DNA of 64,000 nucleotides from Catenulispora sp. GP43 (GTDB lineage Bacteria > Actinomycetota > Actinomycetes > Streptomycetales > Catenulisporaceae), in NCBI RefSeq assembly GCF_041260665.1, contig NZ_JBGCCT010000015.1:1-64000 (forward strand), given 5' to 3'. The position numbers and the translations under genes were made by a program. The notes beneath the pieces were generated by a model, which had not been told where the DNA came from, did not search any database, and saw only the letters and a list, made by a program, of their open reading frames with translations. Below, piece after piece: positions 40,511 to 49,311 of the stretch (its first letter is position 1; the number at the start of each line of letters is the position of its first letter).

Positions 40511-40616
40511 GCCCGAGCCGTTCCGGGCCGGCGCTGGTAGAACCCTGTTTCCCGTTTCCTGATCAGGCGAGAAACAGGCAACACCTGAAGATCTCCGGGA
40601 AGTCCGGCGAGATCGT

Positions 40617-40811
40617 ATGAGGATCACCTCCGCGCAGCGCCGCGCAGGCGTCGCCTTCGCCGTCGTGGCCGCGGCCCTGATGGCCGCCGCGGCCCCGGCG
40701 TCCGCCGACACCGGCGGCAGGATCACGCCGGGAACGCCGGCCATCAAGGCCGGCCCGGACCACGCGGCGAACGGCCGCCCCGGGCATGAGCCGGGACGCG
40801 TGAAGGACTGA
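40617..40811 (+). CDS. Small secreted protein (64 residues)
   Basis: The N-terminus is a clear Sec signal peptide (positively charged RITSAQRR, hydrophobic AGVAFAVVAAALMAAA, cleavage near APASA-DT at about residue 30). The mature part would be only about 34 residues, rich in Gly, Pro and His, without cysteines. No family is recognised. The upstream sequence offers only a weak purine-rich ribosome site (GGCGAGA). It ends 9 bp from the stop of the convergent cupin gene. Confidence 0.55.
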   Translation: MRITSAQRRAGVAFAVVAAALMAAAAPASADTGGRITPGTPAIKAGPDHAANGRPGHEPGRVKD

Positions 40812-40819
40812 GCCCGGAC

Positions 40820-41299
40820 TCAGTCCTTCACGTTGTACTGGTCGTGCTCCAGGAAGAACGCCTCGCCCATCGTGTTCTGCATCCCCTCGACCAGGCCGCG
40901 GAAGTAGTTCTCGCGCGGCGCGCCGGGGGCGAACATCAGCAGCATCGAAGCCGGCTCGCCGGATTCGTTGCGGAACGCGTGCAGCCCGCCGGGCGGCACG
41001 AACAGGTAGTCCCCCGGCGTGGCCTCCACCCACTTCTCGCCGTTGAACAGGCGCACGGCGCCCTTCAGGACGAAGAAGGCCTCGCTCATCGTCTTGTGGA
41101 AGTGCGTGCCCGGACCGCTCGGCGCCGCGGCGAAGTCCCAGCGGTAGAGCCCGTACAAGCCGTCGGAGCTGTCCGAGGTCGACAGCAGGCTGCAGGTCCC
41201 GCCGGAGGCGAAGGTGATCTCGGGCTCGGCACCGGCCGGCCGGAACGTGGCGCTGACCTCACCGGTGTCGGCGAAATAGCGCGGGCCCGGGTAGGACAT
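40820..41299 (-). CDS. Cupin-domain protein
   Basis: Small beta-barrel protein of 159 residues. The cupin motif 1 metal ligands appear in GPGTHFHKTMSEAFFVLKGAVRLF (H-x-H with the Glu) and motif 2 in GDYLFVPPGGLHAFRNES with its His, so a metal site is likely. The N-terminus GPRYFADTGEV and the C-terminal EGMQNTMGEAFFLEHDQYNV are unremarkable. The gene stands alone between convergent small genes. Cupins of this type range from dioxygenases to sugar isomerases and binding proteins, so no reaction is assigned. Confidence 0.85.
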   Translation of the reverse strand: MSYPGPRYFADTGEVSATFRPAGAEPEITFASGGTCSLLSTSDSSDGLYGLYRWDFAAAPSGPGTHFHKTMSEAFFVLKGAVRLFNGEKWVEATPGDYLFVPPGGLHAFRNESGEPASMLLMFAPGAPRENYFRGLVEGMQNTMGEAFFLEHDQYNVKD

Positions 41300-41400
41300 G
41301 TACGCATTCCTTCCTGAGTACTTCGGCGGATGTGATCAACACGCCGCTTCCGTAGTCTGTCCGATGTCGGAATCACCGTCGACCCGGGGGGCTTTCGTGA

Positions 41401-42972
41401 GTGGTGCAGATCATGACTGAAGCAGCAAAAGCCGGCCGCCTGGTCGGCGGCCGGTACCGCCTCGTAGACCGGTTGGGCGCCGGCGGCCAGGGCCGCGTGT
41501 GGCGCGCCCATGACCAGACGCTGGGCATCGACGTGGCCGTCAAGGAGGTCTCGCTGCCCTTCATGCTCTCCGACGCCCAGCTGGCCGAACGGCTGCGGCG
41601 CGCCGAGCGCGAGGCCCGTAACACCGTGCGGCTGCGCGACCAGCCGGGCATCGTGACAGTGCACGACGTCGTGATCGACGACGACGCGCCGTGGATCGTG
41701 ATGCAGCTGGTAGCCGGCCGCTCGCTGGACGAGCACCTGACCGAGCACGGCCCGCTGAGCGTGGAGAACACCGCGAAGGTGGCCGACACGATGCTGCGCG
41801 CCCTGGCCGCCGCGCACGCCGCCGGGATCGTGCACCGCGACGTGAAGCCGGCGAACGTGCTGCTCGCCGACGACGGCCGGGTCCTGCTCACCGACTTCGG
41901 CATCGCCCACCACCAGGACGACAGCTCCCTGACCATGACCGGCGCGGTCATCGGCTCGGCGGAGTACCTGGCCCCCGAGCGCGCCCGCGCCCAGGAGGCC
42001 GGGCCGCCCTCGGACCTGTTCTCCCTGGGCGTGACGCTGTACCAGGCGGTCGAGGGCGTCTCCCCGTTCCGGCGCGACTCGCCCACGGCGACGCTGACGG
42101 CGGTCCTGTTCGAGCAGCCCAAGCCGCCGAAGAACGCCGGCCGGCTGACCGGCCTGCTGGCCGCGCTGCTGGCCAAGGAGCCCGGGCAGCGGCCGACGAT
42201 CCAGGCGGCGCTGGCGATGCTGGAGGGCAGGCCGGCCGGCGGCGCGGGCCCCGCCCTCACACAGGCCGCGGTGCCCTCGCCGGCCGAAGCGCCGACGCGC
42301 GAGCTGACCCACTCGCCGAACCCTGCGAACGTGCCGCCCTACCCGCCGGGACCGCTACAGACGACGCCGTACCTGGCCTCGCAGACCCTGAACCGGCCCC
42401 CGTCGAAGAAGGGCAGCGGCCCGAAGGTCGCCCTGGCGGTGGCGGCGGTCCTGGCCGTGGCGGCACTGGCGACGCTCGGCGTCACGCAGCTGGGGCACCA
42501 CACCACGCCGCAGGCCGGACCGACCACGACGACGGGCTCGACCACCACCGCGCCGACCGGCACGCCGGACTCCTCCGCGACGACCGACGCGACGACGCCG
42601 ACCAGCCCGGACTCGCTGGACACCTCCGACAACCAGGACACCTCCACGACCAGCTCCCCGCCGATCCCGGACGGCGTCAAGGCCGGCTGCAGCGAGGCGC
42701 TCGACGACCTCAAGGCCTTCAACACCGCCGACCCGGCGGCCAACGGCGGCAAGGACTTCCAGATAGCGGCCGACCACAACCTGGCCGACAAGCTGTCCGC
42801 CGACGCCGCCATGGCCACCGACCCGGCGGTGAAGACGGCGATCCAGGCCGAGGCGGACAGCTGGAACACGTTCGCGAACGACTATCAGAACAACGACACC
42901 GCGGGGATGCAGCAGACGATTCCGCAGACGACCAAGGACATCAACGCGGTGAACGCGGCTTGCAACAGCTGA
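41401..42972 (+). CDS. Transmembrane Ser/Thr protein kinase
   Basis: Membrane-anchored Hanks-type kinase of about 520 residues. The kinase domain (about 15-275) contains GAGGQGRVW, the catalytic Lys in VAVKEVSL, HRDVKPANVLL and TDFGIAH, all intact. A Pro/Thr-rich juxtamembrane linker leads to one helix near residues 341-362 (VALAVAAVLAVAALATLGV), then a Thr/Ser/Asp-rich stalk and a small extracellular helical domain ending in two cysteines (GCSEALDDLKAF and VNAACNS) that may form a disulfide. There are no PASTA repeats. GTG 41401 and ATG 41413 are both possible starts. It is monocistronic, so its targets cannot be inferred from neighbours. Confidence 0.92.
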   Translation: MVQIMTEAAKAGRLVGGRYRLVDRLGAGGQGRVWRAHDQTLGIDVAVKEVSLPFMLSDAQLAERLRRAEREARNTVRLRDQPGIVTVHDVVIDDDAPWIVMQLVAGRSLDEHLTEHGPLSVENTAKVADTMLRALAAAHAAGIVHRDVKPANVLLADDGRVLLTDFGIAHHQDDSSLTMTGAVIGSAEYLAPERARAQEAGPPSDLFSLGVTLYQAVEGVSPFRRDSPTATLTAVLFEQPKPPKNAGRLTGLLAALLAKEPGQRPTIQAALAMLEGRPAGGAGPALTQAAVPSPAEAPTRELTHSPNPANVPPYPPGPLQTTPYLASQTLNRPPSKKGSGPKVALAVAAVLAVAALATLGVTQLGHHTTPQAGPTTTTGSTTTAPTGTPDSSATTDATTPTSPDSLDTSDNQDTSTTSSPPIPDGVKAGCSEALDDLKAFNTADPAANGGKDFQIAADHNLADKLSADAAMATDPAVKTAIQAEADSWNTFANDYQNNDTAGMQQTIPQTTKDINAVNAACNS

Positions 42973-43048
42973 GGCGGCGGGACGGCTGAGGCGGCGCGAC
43001 GGTCGAGGCAAACGCGGCAGCTGAGGCGGCGCAGCGCCCTGAGCCGCC
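42969..43048. repeat. Short direct and inverted GC repeats between convergent genes
   Basis: CTGAGGCGGCG occurs at 42969, 42986 and 43021, and its near-complement (CTGAGCCGCCG) follows at 43039, so several alternative hairpins can form right after the kinase stop codon. They may serve as a terminator for the kinase and the convergent gene. Confidence 0.5.
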
Positions 43049-43115
43049 GGGCAACCGAGACAGCGCAGCCTCCTGAGCCGCCGCCTACACACGCGCGGTC
43101 AGGCACGCCCCCACC

Positions 43116-44258
43116 TCAGGCCGCGACGCACTCCGCGACCGAGCAAGCCACCGGCAGCCCCTCGGGCAGCCCCTCCCCGCCGAACACCGCGACCGTGGCC
43201 TTGTCCTCGGCGAGCACCGCGAGCGCCAGCAGCAGCGCGCCGGCCGTCCAGGCCGTCTTCTCCTGCGGCCACAACGCGGGCTCGTTCCCCTGGTCGTCGC
43301 CCTCGTAGACGCGGCCGGTCCAGTACATCCCGTCGGTCTCGTCCCGCAGGTGCTGGATGTCGCGCAGCAGGGTCCGTGCGCGCTCCGCGTCGCCGATCGC
43401 CCACAGCGCCAGTGCCAGTTCGCAGGTCTCGCCGCCGGTCACCCACGGGTTCGTCGAGACGCACCGCACGCCGAGGCCGGCGACCACGAAGCGGTCCCAG
43501 CCCTCGGCGATCCGCTCCTGCGCAGCCTGGCCGCGCAGCGCCGTCCCGAGGACCGGGTAGTACCAGTCCATCGAGTACGTGCCCTTGTCCGCGAACCGCT
43601 CCGGATGCGCGGCCAGCGCGTGCCCGAGCCGGCCGCAGGCCAGCTCCCAGTCCGGGCGGGCGCGGCCGAGCCGGTCGGCGACCGCCAGCGCGCAGCGCAG
43701 CGCCTGGTACATCGACGAGCAGCCGGTCAGCAGCGCCTCGTCGGCCTCGCGGCCCTGCTCGTCGCGGCACCACACGATCTCCCCGCCGGGGGTCTGCAGG
43801 CTCAGTACGAAGTCCGTGGCCTGCCGCACCGGCTGCCACATCCGGGCCAGGAACTCCTCGTCGCCGGTGACCAGCCAGTGGTGCCAGACGCCGACCGCTA
43901 TGTAGGCGCTGAAGTTGGTCTCGCACAGCCGGTTGGCCGGCTCGGCGATGCCCTCCGGCGCGTCGGCGTAGGCCGCGAACCAGGAGCCGTCAGGGTTCTG
44001 CGACGCCGCCAGCCAGCGGTAGGCGGCCGCGGCCCGGTCCGGGAACCCGGCTGCGTCCAGCGCCATCGCGGCCTCGATGTGGTCCCAGGGGTCCAGGTGG
44101 CCGCCGTGGAACCACGGGATGGCGCCGTCGGGCCGCTGGAGCGCGGCTATCGCCTCGGCGGTGGCGCGGACCTGCGCGGCGCTGAGCACCCCTTCGCAGG
44201 CCAGCGACTCGGCCGCGGCGGCGCGCCCGGCGGCCGTCGGTGCGGAGCCCAGCCTCAT
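43116..44258 (-). CDS. Prenyltransferase/squalene-cyclase-repeat-like alpha/alpha-barrel protein
   Basis: Soluble 380-residue protein with repeated helical hairpins of the alpha/alpha-barrel type (IAALQRPDGAIPWFHGG, WLAASQNPDGSWFAAY, and later CELALALWAIGDAERA), as in prenyltransferase/squalene-oxidase repeat proteins and some glycoside hydrolases. The DXDD motif of true squalene cyclases is not seen, so it may bind a lipid or a glycan. ATG 44258 overlaps the stop of the methyltransferase gene by four bases (ATGA). As third gene of a glycosyltransferase-methyltransferase operon it probably helps make or process a glycolipid-like product; that is inference. Confidence 0.75.
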   Translation of the reverse strand: MRLGSAPTAAGRAAAAESLACEGVLSAAQVRATAEAIAALQRPDGAIPWFHGGHLDPWDHIEAAMALDAAGFPDRAAAAYRWLAASQNPDGSWFAAYADAPEGIAEPANRLCETNFSAYIAVGVWHHWLVTGDEEFLARMWQPVRQATDFVLSLQTPGGEIVWCRDEQGREADEALLTGCSSMYQALRCALAVADRLGRARPDWELACGRLGHALAAHPERFADKGTYSMDWYYPVLGTALRGQAAQERIAEGWDRFVVAGLGVRCVSTNPWVTGGETCELALALWAIGDAERARTLLRDIQHLRDETDGMYWTGRVYEGDDQGNEPALWPQEKTAWTAGALLLALAVLAEDKATVAVFGGEGLPEGLPVACSVAECVAA

Positions 44259-44968
44259 GCGGCCGGCTTGTCCGCGTAGACGACCAGGCTCTTGCCGAGC
44301 ACCGGGTTCAGCAGCGCCTCGCTGGCGCGGGTGAGGGCCGGGGCCTTGATGATGTCCCATTCCAGGAGCTTCTTGTACGCCTTCACCGGGGCGTTCTCGT
44401 TGTCGACCCCGACCGCGCACTTGAGCCACCAGTACGGCGCGTGCAGCGCGTGCGCGTGGTGCAGCTCGCGGGGCACCACGCCGGCGTCCCGCAGCTTGCC
44501 GACCATCTCGCGCCGCTTGTAGATCCGGATGTGGCCGCCCTCGACCTCGTGGTAGGCGTCCGACAGCGCCCAGCACACCTTCTCCGGGAACCACCGGGGC
44601 ACCGTCACCGCCAGCCGGCCTCCGGGCTTGAGGACCCGGACCAGCTCGGACATCGCCAGCCGGTCGTCGGGCAGGTGCTCCAGGACCTCGGCGGCGACGA
44701 TCGCGTCGAAGGTGCCGTCGGCGAACGGCAGGCCGTAGGCGGTGCCGCGCACCGCGACCGCGCCGGCCCCGGCCGGCACCTCCCCGGCCGCCTGCATCGC
44801 CGCGAACCACTTGGTCACCTCGGCGACCTCGTCCTGGCTGTAGTCCAGGGCGACCACGTCAGCCCCCTGACGCAGCAGCGCGAAGGCGTGCCGGCCGAAG
44901 CCGCAGCCCATATCCAGCACCTTCTCGCCCTTGGCGATCGGGAACTTCTCGAAGTCCACGGTGAGCAC
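44255..44968 (-). CDS. SAM-dependent methyltransferase
   Basis: Class I methyltransferase of 237 residues. I chose GTG 44968 (VLTVDFEKFPI) because it lies one base after the upstream stop and the SAM motif VLDMGCGFGRHAFALL follows at the usual distance; motif II DVVALDYSQDEV, EVLEHLPDDR and GGRLAVTVP also fit. The C-terminal half (about 150-237) is less typical. It is coupled on both sides: after the glycosyltransferase stop with a one-base gap, and before the alpha/alpha-barrel gene with a four-base overlap. The same trio occurs in other actinobacteria, suggesting a shared glycoconjugate pathway. Confidence 0.87.
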   Translation of the reverse strand: MLTVDFEKFPIAKGEKVLDMGCGFGRHAFALLRQGADVVALDYSQDEVAEVTKWFAAMQAAGEVPAGAGAVAVRGTAYGLPFADGTFDAIVAAEVLEHLPDDRLAMSELVRVLKPGGRLAVTVPRWFPEKVCWALSDAYHEVEGGHIRIYKRREMVGKLRDAGVVPRELHHAHALHAPYWWLKCAVGVDNENAPVKAYKKLLEWDIIKAPALTRASEALLNPVLGKSLVVYADKPAA

Positions 44969-44969
44969 G

Positions 44970-46292
44970 TCAGACCCCTGCCTTTCGTTTGCGACGGAGC
45001 CTGTCGGCGGCCATGCGGTCCCAGTCGACCGGGTCACGGCCGGCCTCGATGAGCGCCCGGTAGCGCTCGGCGGTGGCGATCGCAGCGGCGCGCCACGTGA
45101 ACTTCTCCAGGACCCGCTCCCGCGCCGCGGCACCCAGCCGGGCCCGCAGATCCGCGTCCCCGAGTACCCGGGTCAGCGCCGCGGCGAGCGCCGAGGGGTC
45201 GCCCGGCGGCACCGCGAGGGTGGTCTCGCCGTCCCGGCCGGCCACCTCGGGGATCGCGCCGCCGGTGGTGGACACCAGCGCGGTGCCGCAGGACATCGCT
45301 TCGACGGCGGGCAGCGAGAAGCCCTCGTAGAGCGAGGGCACGCAGGCCACCTCGGCCGAGCGGATCAGGTCGACGAGTTCGGCGTCGGAGATGCCGTGCA
45401 CGAAGCGCACCGAGCCGGAAAGGCCCAGGCGCTCGATCGCCTTGGCGACGACGCCGTCCTCCTTGGCCTTGCCGACGACCACCAGGTGCGCGTGCTCGTT
45501 CTCGACCCGCACCTTGGCCAGCGCCTCGACCAGCGGCAGCAGGCCCTTCAGCGGCACGTCGGCGCTGGCGGTGGTGACGATCCGCCCGGGGACCTCGGCC
45601 ACCGAGGCGTCCGGGGAGAAGGCGTCGGTGTCGGCGCCGATCGGGATGGTCGTGATGCGCCGCTGCGGGACACCGAGGTACTGCTCGATCTCCGCGGCGG
45701 AGGACGAGGAGACGGTGATGATCTCCGGAAGGCGCCGCGCGACGCGGGTCTGCATCGCGGTGAAGGCGTACCAGCGGCGCACGGAGGCGCGCTTGCCCCT
45801 GGTCGGCGCGGCGGCCAGCTCCAGCTCGCGGTCCACCTGGATCGGGTGGTGGATCGTCGCCATCGTCGGGAAGCCCAGGCGCGGCATGCCGAGCAGGCCG
45901 TAGCCCAGGCACTGGTTGTCGTGGACCACGTCGAACTCGCCCTTGCGGCCGGACAGGTGGCGCAGCGCGCGCAGCGAGAAGGTCAGCGGCTCGGGGAACC
46001 CGGCGGTCCACATCGTCCCGACCTCCAGCATGTCCACCCAGTCGCGGTACTCGCCGCGCTTGGGGGTGCGGAAGGGGTCGGGCTGGCGGTACAGGTCGAG
46101 GCTGGATATCTCGGTCAGCTTCACGCCGGGCTCGGGATCGAGCACCGGATACGGCTGGCCGGCCAGCACTTCGACGGAGTGGCCGAGCTTGGCGAGCTCA
46201 CGGGAGAGATGCCGGACGTAGACGCCCTGGCCTCCACAGAAAGGGTTCCCCTTATACGCGAGCAAGGCTATGCGCAGCGCGTTGTCTGCCAT
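44970..46292 (-). CDS. Glycosyltransferase family 4 protein
   Basis: GT-B fold retaining glycosyltransferase of 440 residues, cytosolic or membrane-associated. The N-terminal acceptor domain shows LAYKGNPFCGGQGVYVRHLSREL, and the C-terminal donor domain shows VTTASADVPLKGLLPLVEAL, LVVVGKAK and the EX7E-type motif PSLYEGFSLPAVEAMSCGTALV. ATG 46292 is preceded by GAGGTGA; a TTG six bases earlier is less likely. It leads a three-gene operon. A KstR-type palindrome about 95 bp upstream, between this gene and the divergent TetR gene, could control it. Confidence 0.9.
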   Translation of the reverse strand: MADNALRIALLAYKGNPFCGGQGVYVRHLSRELAKLGHSVEVLAGQPYPVLDPEPGVKLTEISSLDLYRQPDPFRTPKRGEYRDWVDMLEVGTMWTAGFPEPLTFSLRALRHLSGRKGEFDVVHDNQCLGYGLLGMPRLGFPTMATIHHPIQVDRELELAAAPTRGKRASVRRWYAFTAMQTRVARRLPEIITVSSSSAAEIEQYLGVPQRRITTIPIGADTDAFSPDASVAEVPGRIVTTASADVPLKGLLPLVEALAKVRVENEHAHLVVVGKAKEDGVVAKAIERLGLSGSVRFVHGISDAELVDLIRSAEVACVPSLYEGFSLPAVEAMSCGTALVSTTGGAIPEVAGRDGETTLAVPPGDPSALAAALTRVLGDADLRARLGAAARERVLEKFTWRAAAIATAERYRALIEAGRDPVDWDRMAADRLRRKRKAGV

Positions 46293-46386
46293 GCTCAATC
46301 ACCTCGCTCCGTAAGTCCGTGTCCCGCCTTCACGGCTTAGACGGCGTCACGAGCGGGTCAACGGAGCATAATCCGTGGCGCTAATC

Positions 46387-46401
46387 TAGAACAAGTTCCT
46401 A
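46387..46401. promoter_or_regulatory. KstR-type operator near the kstR-like gene
   Basis: TAGAACAAGTTCCTA contains the perfect arms GAAC-AA-GTTC and fits TnnAACnnGTTnnA except for the last base. It lies in the 259-bp divergent gap between the glycosyltransferase operon and the TetR gene, suggesting autoregulation as described for mycobacterial KstR. Confidence 0.6.
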
Positions 46402-46551
46402 CTTGCCCCGCGCCGCAGGTGGCAGAGTTGGCACGTGACACAGTTCACAGACGGTTCACATCCGGCTACCACCGCGAACACCGTCCGTGAACCACCACTG
46501 ATCAGGTGCGGAACTCCAGTGCCCAGAATTGATCGAGGTTGAGGAAAGCCC

Positions 46552-47190
46552 ATGACGGTTGACGCGTCGGCAACGGCCGGCACCCCCGCTTCGGCGCCGT
46601 CGCCGGTCCCGGCCCTGACGGAGCGTCAGGAAGCCCGCCGCCAGCGCATCCTGCGTGCCACCCAGCAGCTGGCCGCCCGCGGCGGTTTCGACGCGGTGCA
46701 GATGCGCGAGGTCGCCGAGCTGTCGGAGGTGGCCCTGGGCACCCTCTACCGCTACTTCCCCTCGAAGATCCACCTGCTCGTGGCCACCATGCAGGACCAG
46801 CTGGAGCAGCTGCACGACCAGCTGCGCCGCAAGCCCCCGGTGAGCGCCGACCCCGGCGAGCGCGTGGCCGAGACCCTGATGCGCACCTTCAAGGCGCTGC
46901 AGCGCGAGCCACACCTGGCCGAGGCGATGATGCGGGCCCTGACCTTCGCCGACCGCTCGGTCTCGGCCGAGGTGGACTCGGTGAACCGGCTGATCACCGA
47001 CGTGATCGCCGACGCCGTCCACTCCGGCCGGCCGCTGACCCGCGCCGAGCTGGCGGCGGTGCGCGTGGTGACGCACACCTGGCACTCGACGCTGATCACC
47101 TGGCTGTCCGGGCGCGCGTCGATCTCGCAGGTGAAAGCGGACATCGACACGGCTTGCACGCTGGTCTCGCAGGCGGCCGCGGCCGAGTGA
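46552..47190 (+). CDS. kstR: TetR-family regulator, KstR-like
   Basis: DNA-binding repressor of 212 residues. The HTH domain (about residues 25-75) reads ILRATQQLAARGGFDAVQMR and then LGTLYRYFPSKIHLLVATM, matching mycobacterial KstR (Rv3574) closely, as I remember that sequence; the ligand domain also shares the pattern LAEAMMRALTFADRS..EVDSVNRLI. KstR represses steroid and lipid catabolic genes until a 3-oxo-cholestenoyl-CoA-type ligand binds. GAGGAAA stands seven bases before ATG 46552. Matching palindromes occur upstream of this gene and of two acyl-CoA gene groups in the window. The N-terminal 20 residues are a Pro/Ala-rich extension. Confidence 0.82.
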   Translation: MTVDASATAGTPASAPSPVPALTERQEARRQRILRATQQLAARGGFDAVQMREVAELSEVALGTLYRYFPSKIHLLVATMQDQLEQLHDQLRRKPPVSADPGERVAETLMRTFKALQREPHLAEAMMRALTFADRSVSAEVDSVNRLITDVIADAVHSGRPLTRAELAAVRVVTHTWHSTLITWLSGRASISQVKADIDTACTLVSQAAAAE

Positions 47191-47221
47191 GGCCCTGAAG
47201 CCGGGCGAGGCCCTGAAGCCG
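47189..47221 (+). repeat. Short 18-bp direct repeat
   Basis: GAGGCCCTGAAGCCG occurs at 47189 and 47207, starting within the stop codon of the TetR gene; a decayed third copy follows. No function is evident. Confidence 0.5.
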
Positions 47222-47261
47222 AGTGAAGGGCTGAAAGCCGGCTCGCCTCAGGCCGCCGCGG

Positions 47262-48239
47262 CTACCAGCTATCGCCCCAGTCCGCGTCGCGCGCGGCCCG
47301 ATACGTGTCGCCCTGGCGCTTGGAGACGAGTTCCTGCGCGACCGTCCCGTCCGGCTGGCACAGCTGCATCATGACCAGCCCCTTGCGGATCTGCGGATGC
47401 CTCAGAATGCGCGCCTGCGCCGCCGCGACCGGCAGGCGGGTCGCCACGACGTAGGCGAACTTCTCGTCCTCGTACTGAAGATCCGCGCTTTTGAGGCGGC
47501 GGTGCAGCGGCGTGCGGTGGATGCGCGAGGCGAAGTGGCACCAGTCGCGCGTTCCGAGCAGGGGGCAGGCATCCGAGTGCGGGCAGGGCGCCGCGATGTG
47601 CAGCCCCATGCCGGCCAACACGTCGCGCGCCGCCATGATCCGCTGGTAGCCGTCGGGGGTCCCGGGCTCGATCACGGCGATGGTCTGGGCATCTGTTGCG
47701 GAAGTGCTGACCAGCGCCTGCTGTGCGTCCGGCGCGAGCTCGCTGAGGACGTACGACACGGTCACCAGATCCGCGCCGGGGATCTCGGCCGGGAAGCGCA
47801 CCTGACGCCACTGCGCGTGCCGCAGCGCGCCCGCGAACGCGTCGCGGGCCAGTCCCCGCCCCAGGTCAAGGGCCTCGGCCACCTGGTCGAGGACCGTGAC
47901 GTCCTTGAGCGACCCGCCGAAAACCGCCGCGGCCGCCCACGCCGCGGCCCCGGTGCCGCCGCCGACGTCCACCAGGCTCTGCGGGGCCAAGCCGGGCACC
48001 CGCGCCGCGGCGGCGGCCAGCGCCGCGCGCACCGCGCCCCACGTCGCCGGCATCCGGTACGCGGCGTAGGCGGCGGCGTCGATCCGGCCGGCGAGGATGG
48101 GGCGATCAGCACGCCCCGGGGTCCGGTAGCGGGCGATCAGGCGATCGACCGACGCCTCCAGCTCACGCAGCGGGATGTCGGCGGTGGCAGCGTCGAGCGC
48201 GGCGGCGAGATCGGTGGGGATATCGGCGGAGAGGTCCAT
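47262..48239 (-). CDS. Small ribosomal subunit Rsm22-family methyltransferase-like protein
   Basis: Protein of 325 residues starting at ATG 48239. A Rossmann methyltransferase core (SLVDVGGGTGAAAWAA, VTVLDQVAEAL, VSYVLSELAPDAQQA) is followed by the Rsm22 cysteine cluster CPHSDACPL and DWCHFASRIHRT, thought to hold an iron-sulfur cluster in the family. The mitochondrial relative acts in small-subunit assembly; the bacterial role is not established. The C-terminus contains LKSADLQYEDEKFAYVVATR, another family block. It is a single gene between convergent and same-strand neighbours without an evident link to them. Confidence 0.85.
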   Translation of the reverse strand: MDLSADIPTDLAAALDAATADIPLRELEASVDRLIARYRTPGRADRPILAGRIDAAAYAAYRMPATWGAVRAALAAAAARVPGLAPQSLVDVGGGTGAAAWAAAAVFGGSLKDVTVLDQVAEALDLGRGLARDAFAGALRHAQWRQVRFPAEIPGADLVTVSYVLSELAPDAQQALVSTSATDAQTIAVIEPGTPDGYQRIMAARDVLAGMGLHIAAPCPHSDACPLLGTRDWCHFASRIHRTPLHRRLKSADLQYEDEKFAYVVATRLPVAAAQARILRHPQIRKGLVMMQLCQPDGTVAQELVSKRQGDTYRAARDADWGDSW

Positions 48240-48295
48240 GGCGGATCCATCCTGCCATCCGGCCAATGCCGCCCCGCGCAGGGCCGAAGTGGCGG

Positions 48296-49258
48296 CTACG
48301 CCAGCTCCAGAACCCACTCCTGCTCCACCAAGTGGTGCCCCCACATCTGCACCGCCGCCTGGTGCACGATCTCGAACCCGAGCGAGTGATAGATCCGGTG
48401 CGCCGCCGTCAGCCCGTCCACCGTGTACAGCATCATCCGCCGGTATCCGGTCTTGCGCGCGAACTCCACGCACTCCTCGACCAGCCGCCGCCCGACGCCC
48501 AGGCCGCGCGCCGCGGGGTCGACCAGCAGGATCCTGAGCTGCGCCGTGTCCACGCCGTCGTCCGCGGGCCGGCGCACGCAGGCGACGCAGCCCACGCGCC
48601 GGCCCGACACCTCGGCGATCCAGAACGCCTCGCGCTCCTCGTCGTGCGAGCCCGCGTAGTCGGCGACGATCCGGGCGACGTCGGCCTCGAAGGTCTCGTC
48701 GAAGGCCCGCTCGGCGGCGTACAGGGTCCCGTGGCGCTCCACCACCCAGCCGTAGTCGCCGGGCTGCGGCGCGCGCAGCGTCACCGGCCCGCCCACCGCC
48801 TGGAAGTCCAGCAGCGCCCCGATCTGCCCCATGGCCTCGACCATCCGCCCCCGCTCGCCGGCGCCCAGGCGCGACAGCCAGGCGCCGACCTGCTCGCTGG
48901 AGCGTTCGTCGAGCCCTGAGAAGATCCCGCGTCCGCGCTCGGTGAGCTCCACGGTGCCGCGGCGCGCGTCGGTCGCGGCGCGCCGCTTGAGCACCAGCCC
49001 CTCGGTGTCGAAGCGGGCCAGGATGCGGCTCAGGTAGCCGGCGTCCAGGCCGAGGTCCTCCCGGATCCGGGCGACGGTGGCGCCCTCGGGTCCGGCGTGC
49101 GCGATCTCGAAGAGGACTCTGACCTCGGTCAGGGTGTAAGGGCTCTTCAACAGCCCTTCCTCCAGGACGCCGATGACCTTCGTGTAGCTCCGGTTGAACG
49201 AACGGACGGCCGCCACCGCGGGCGCGAGATCCACCATGCCGCCCATGCTAGGCAGCAT
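48296..49258 (-). CDS. MarR-GNAT fusion protein
   Basis: Fusion of a MarR-type winged helix regulator (about residues 10-150, with SFNRSYTKVIGVLEEGLLKS and GLDAGYLSRILARFDTEGLV) and a GNAT N-acetyltransferase (about 160-320, acetyl-CoA motif LLVDPAARGLGVGRRLVEE). The architecture is common in soil bacteria, but its targets are unknown. Three ATG codons are possible (49258, 49246, 49237); family members usually begin near the last one. A 25-bp perfect palindrome four bases upstream of the first ATG probably binds the MarR dimer for autoregulation, which also argues for one of the later starts. Confidence 0.87.
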   Translation of the reverse strand: MLPSMGGMVDLAPAVAAVRSFNRSYTKVIGVLEEGLLKSPYTLTEVRVLFEIAHAGPEGATVARIREDLGLDAGYLSRILARFDTEGLVLKRRAATDARRGTVELTERGRGIFSGLDERSSEQVGAWLSRLGAGERGRMVEAMGQIGALLDFQAVGGPVTLRAPQPGDYGWVVERHGTLYAAERAFDETFEADVARIVADYAGSHDEEREAFWIAEVSGRRVGCVACVRRPADDGVDTAQLRILLVDPAARGLGVGRRLVEECVEFARKTGYRRMMLYTVDGLTAAHRIYHSLGFEIVHQAAVQMWGHHLVEQEWVLELA

Positions 49259-49261
49259 CGT

Positions 49262-49286
49262 TTGACTGAGTCAATGACTCAGTCAA
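49262..49286. promoter_or_regulatory. Perfect 25-bp palindrome, likely MarR operator
   Basis: TTGACTGAGTCA (49262-49273) and TGACTCAGTCAA (49275-49286) are exact inverted copies around one central A. The site lies just upstream of the MarR-GNAT gene and about 25 bp beyond the stop of the ferredoxin gene, which is oriented the same way, so it most likely controls the MarR-GNAT gene itself. Confidence 0.75.
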
Positions 49287-49311
49287 GGAGTTTCGGGCCC
49301 CGGCGGAGGTG

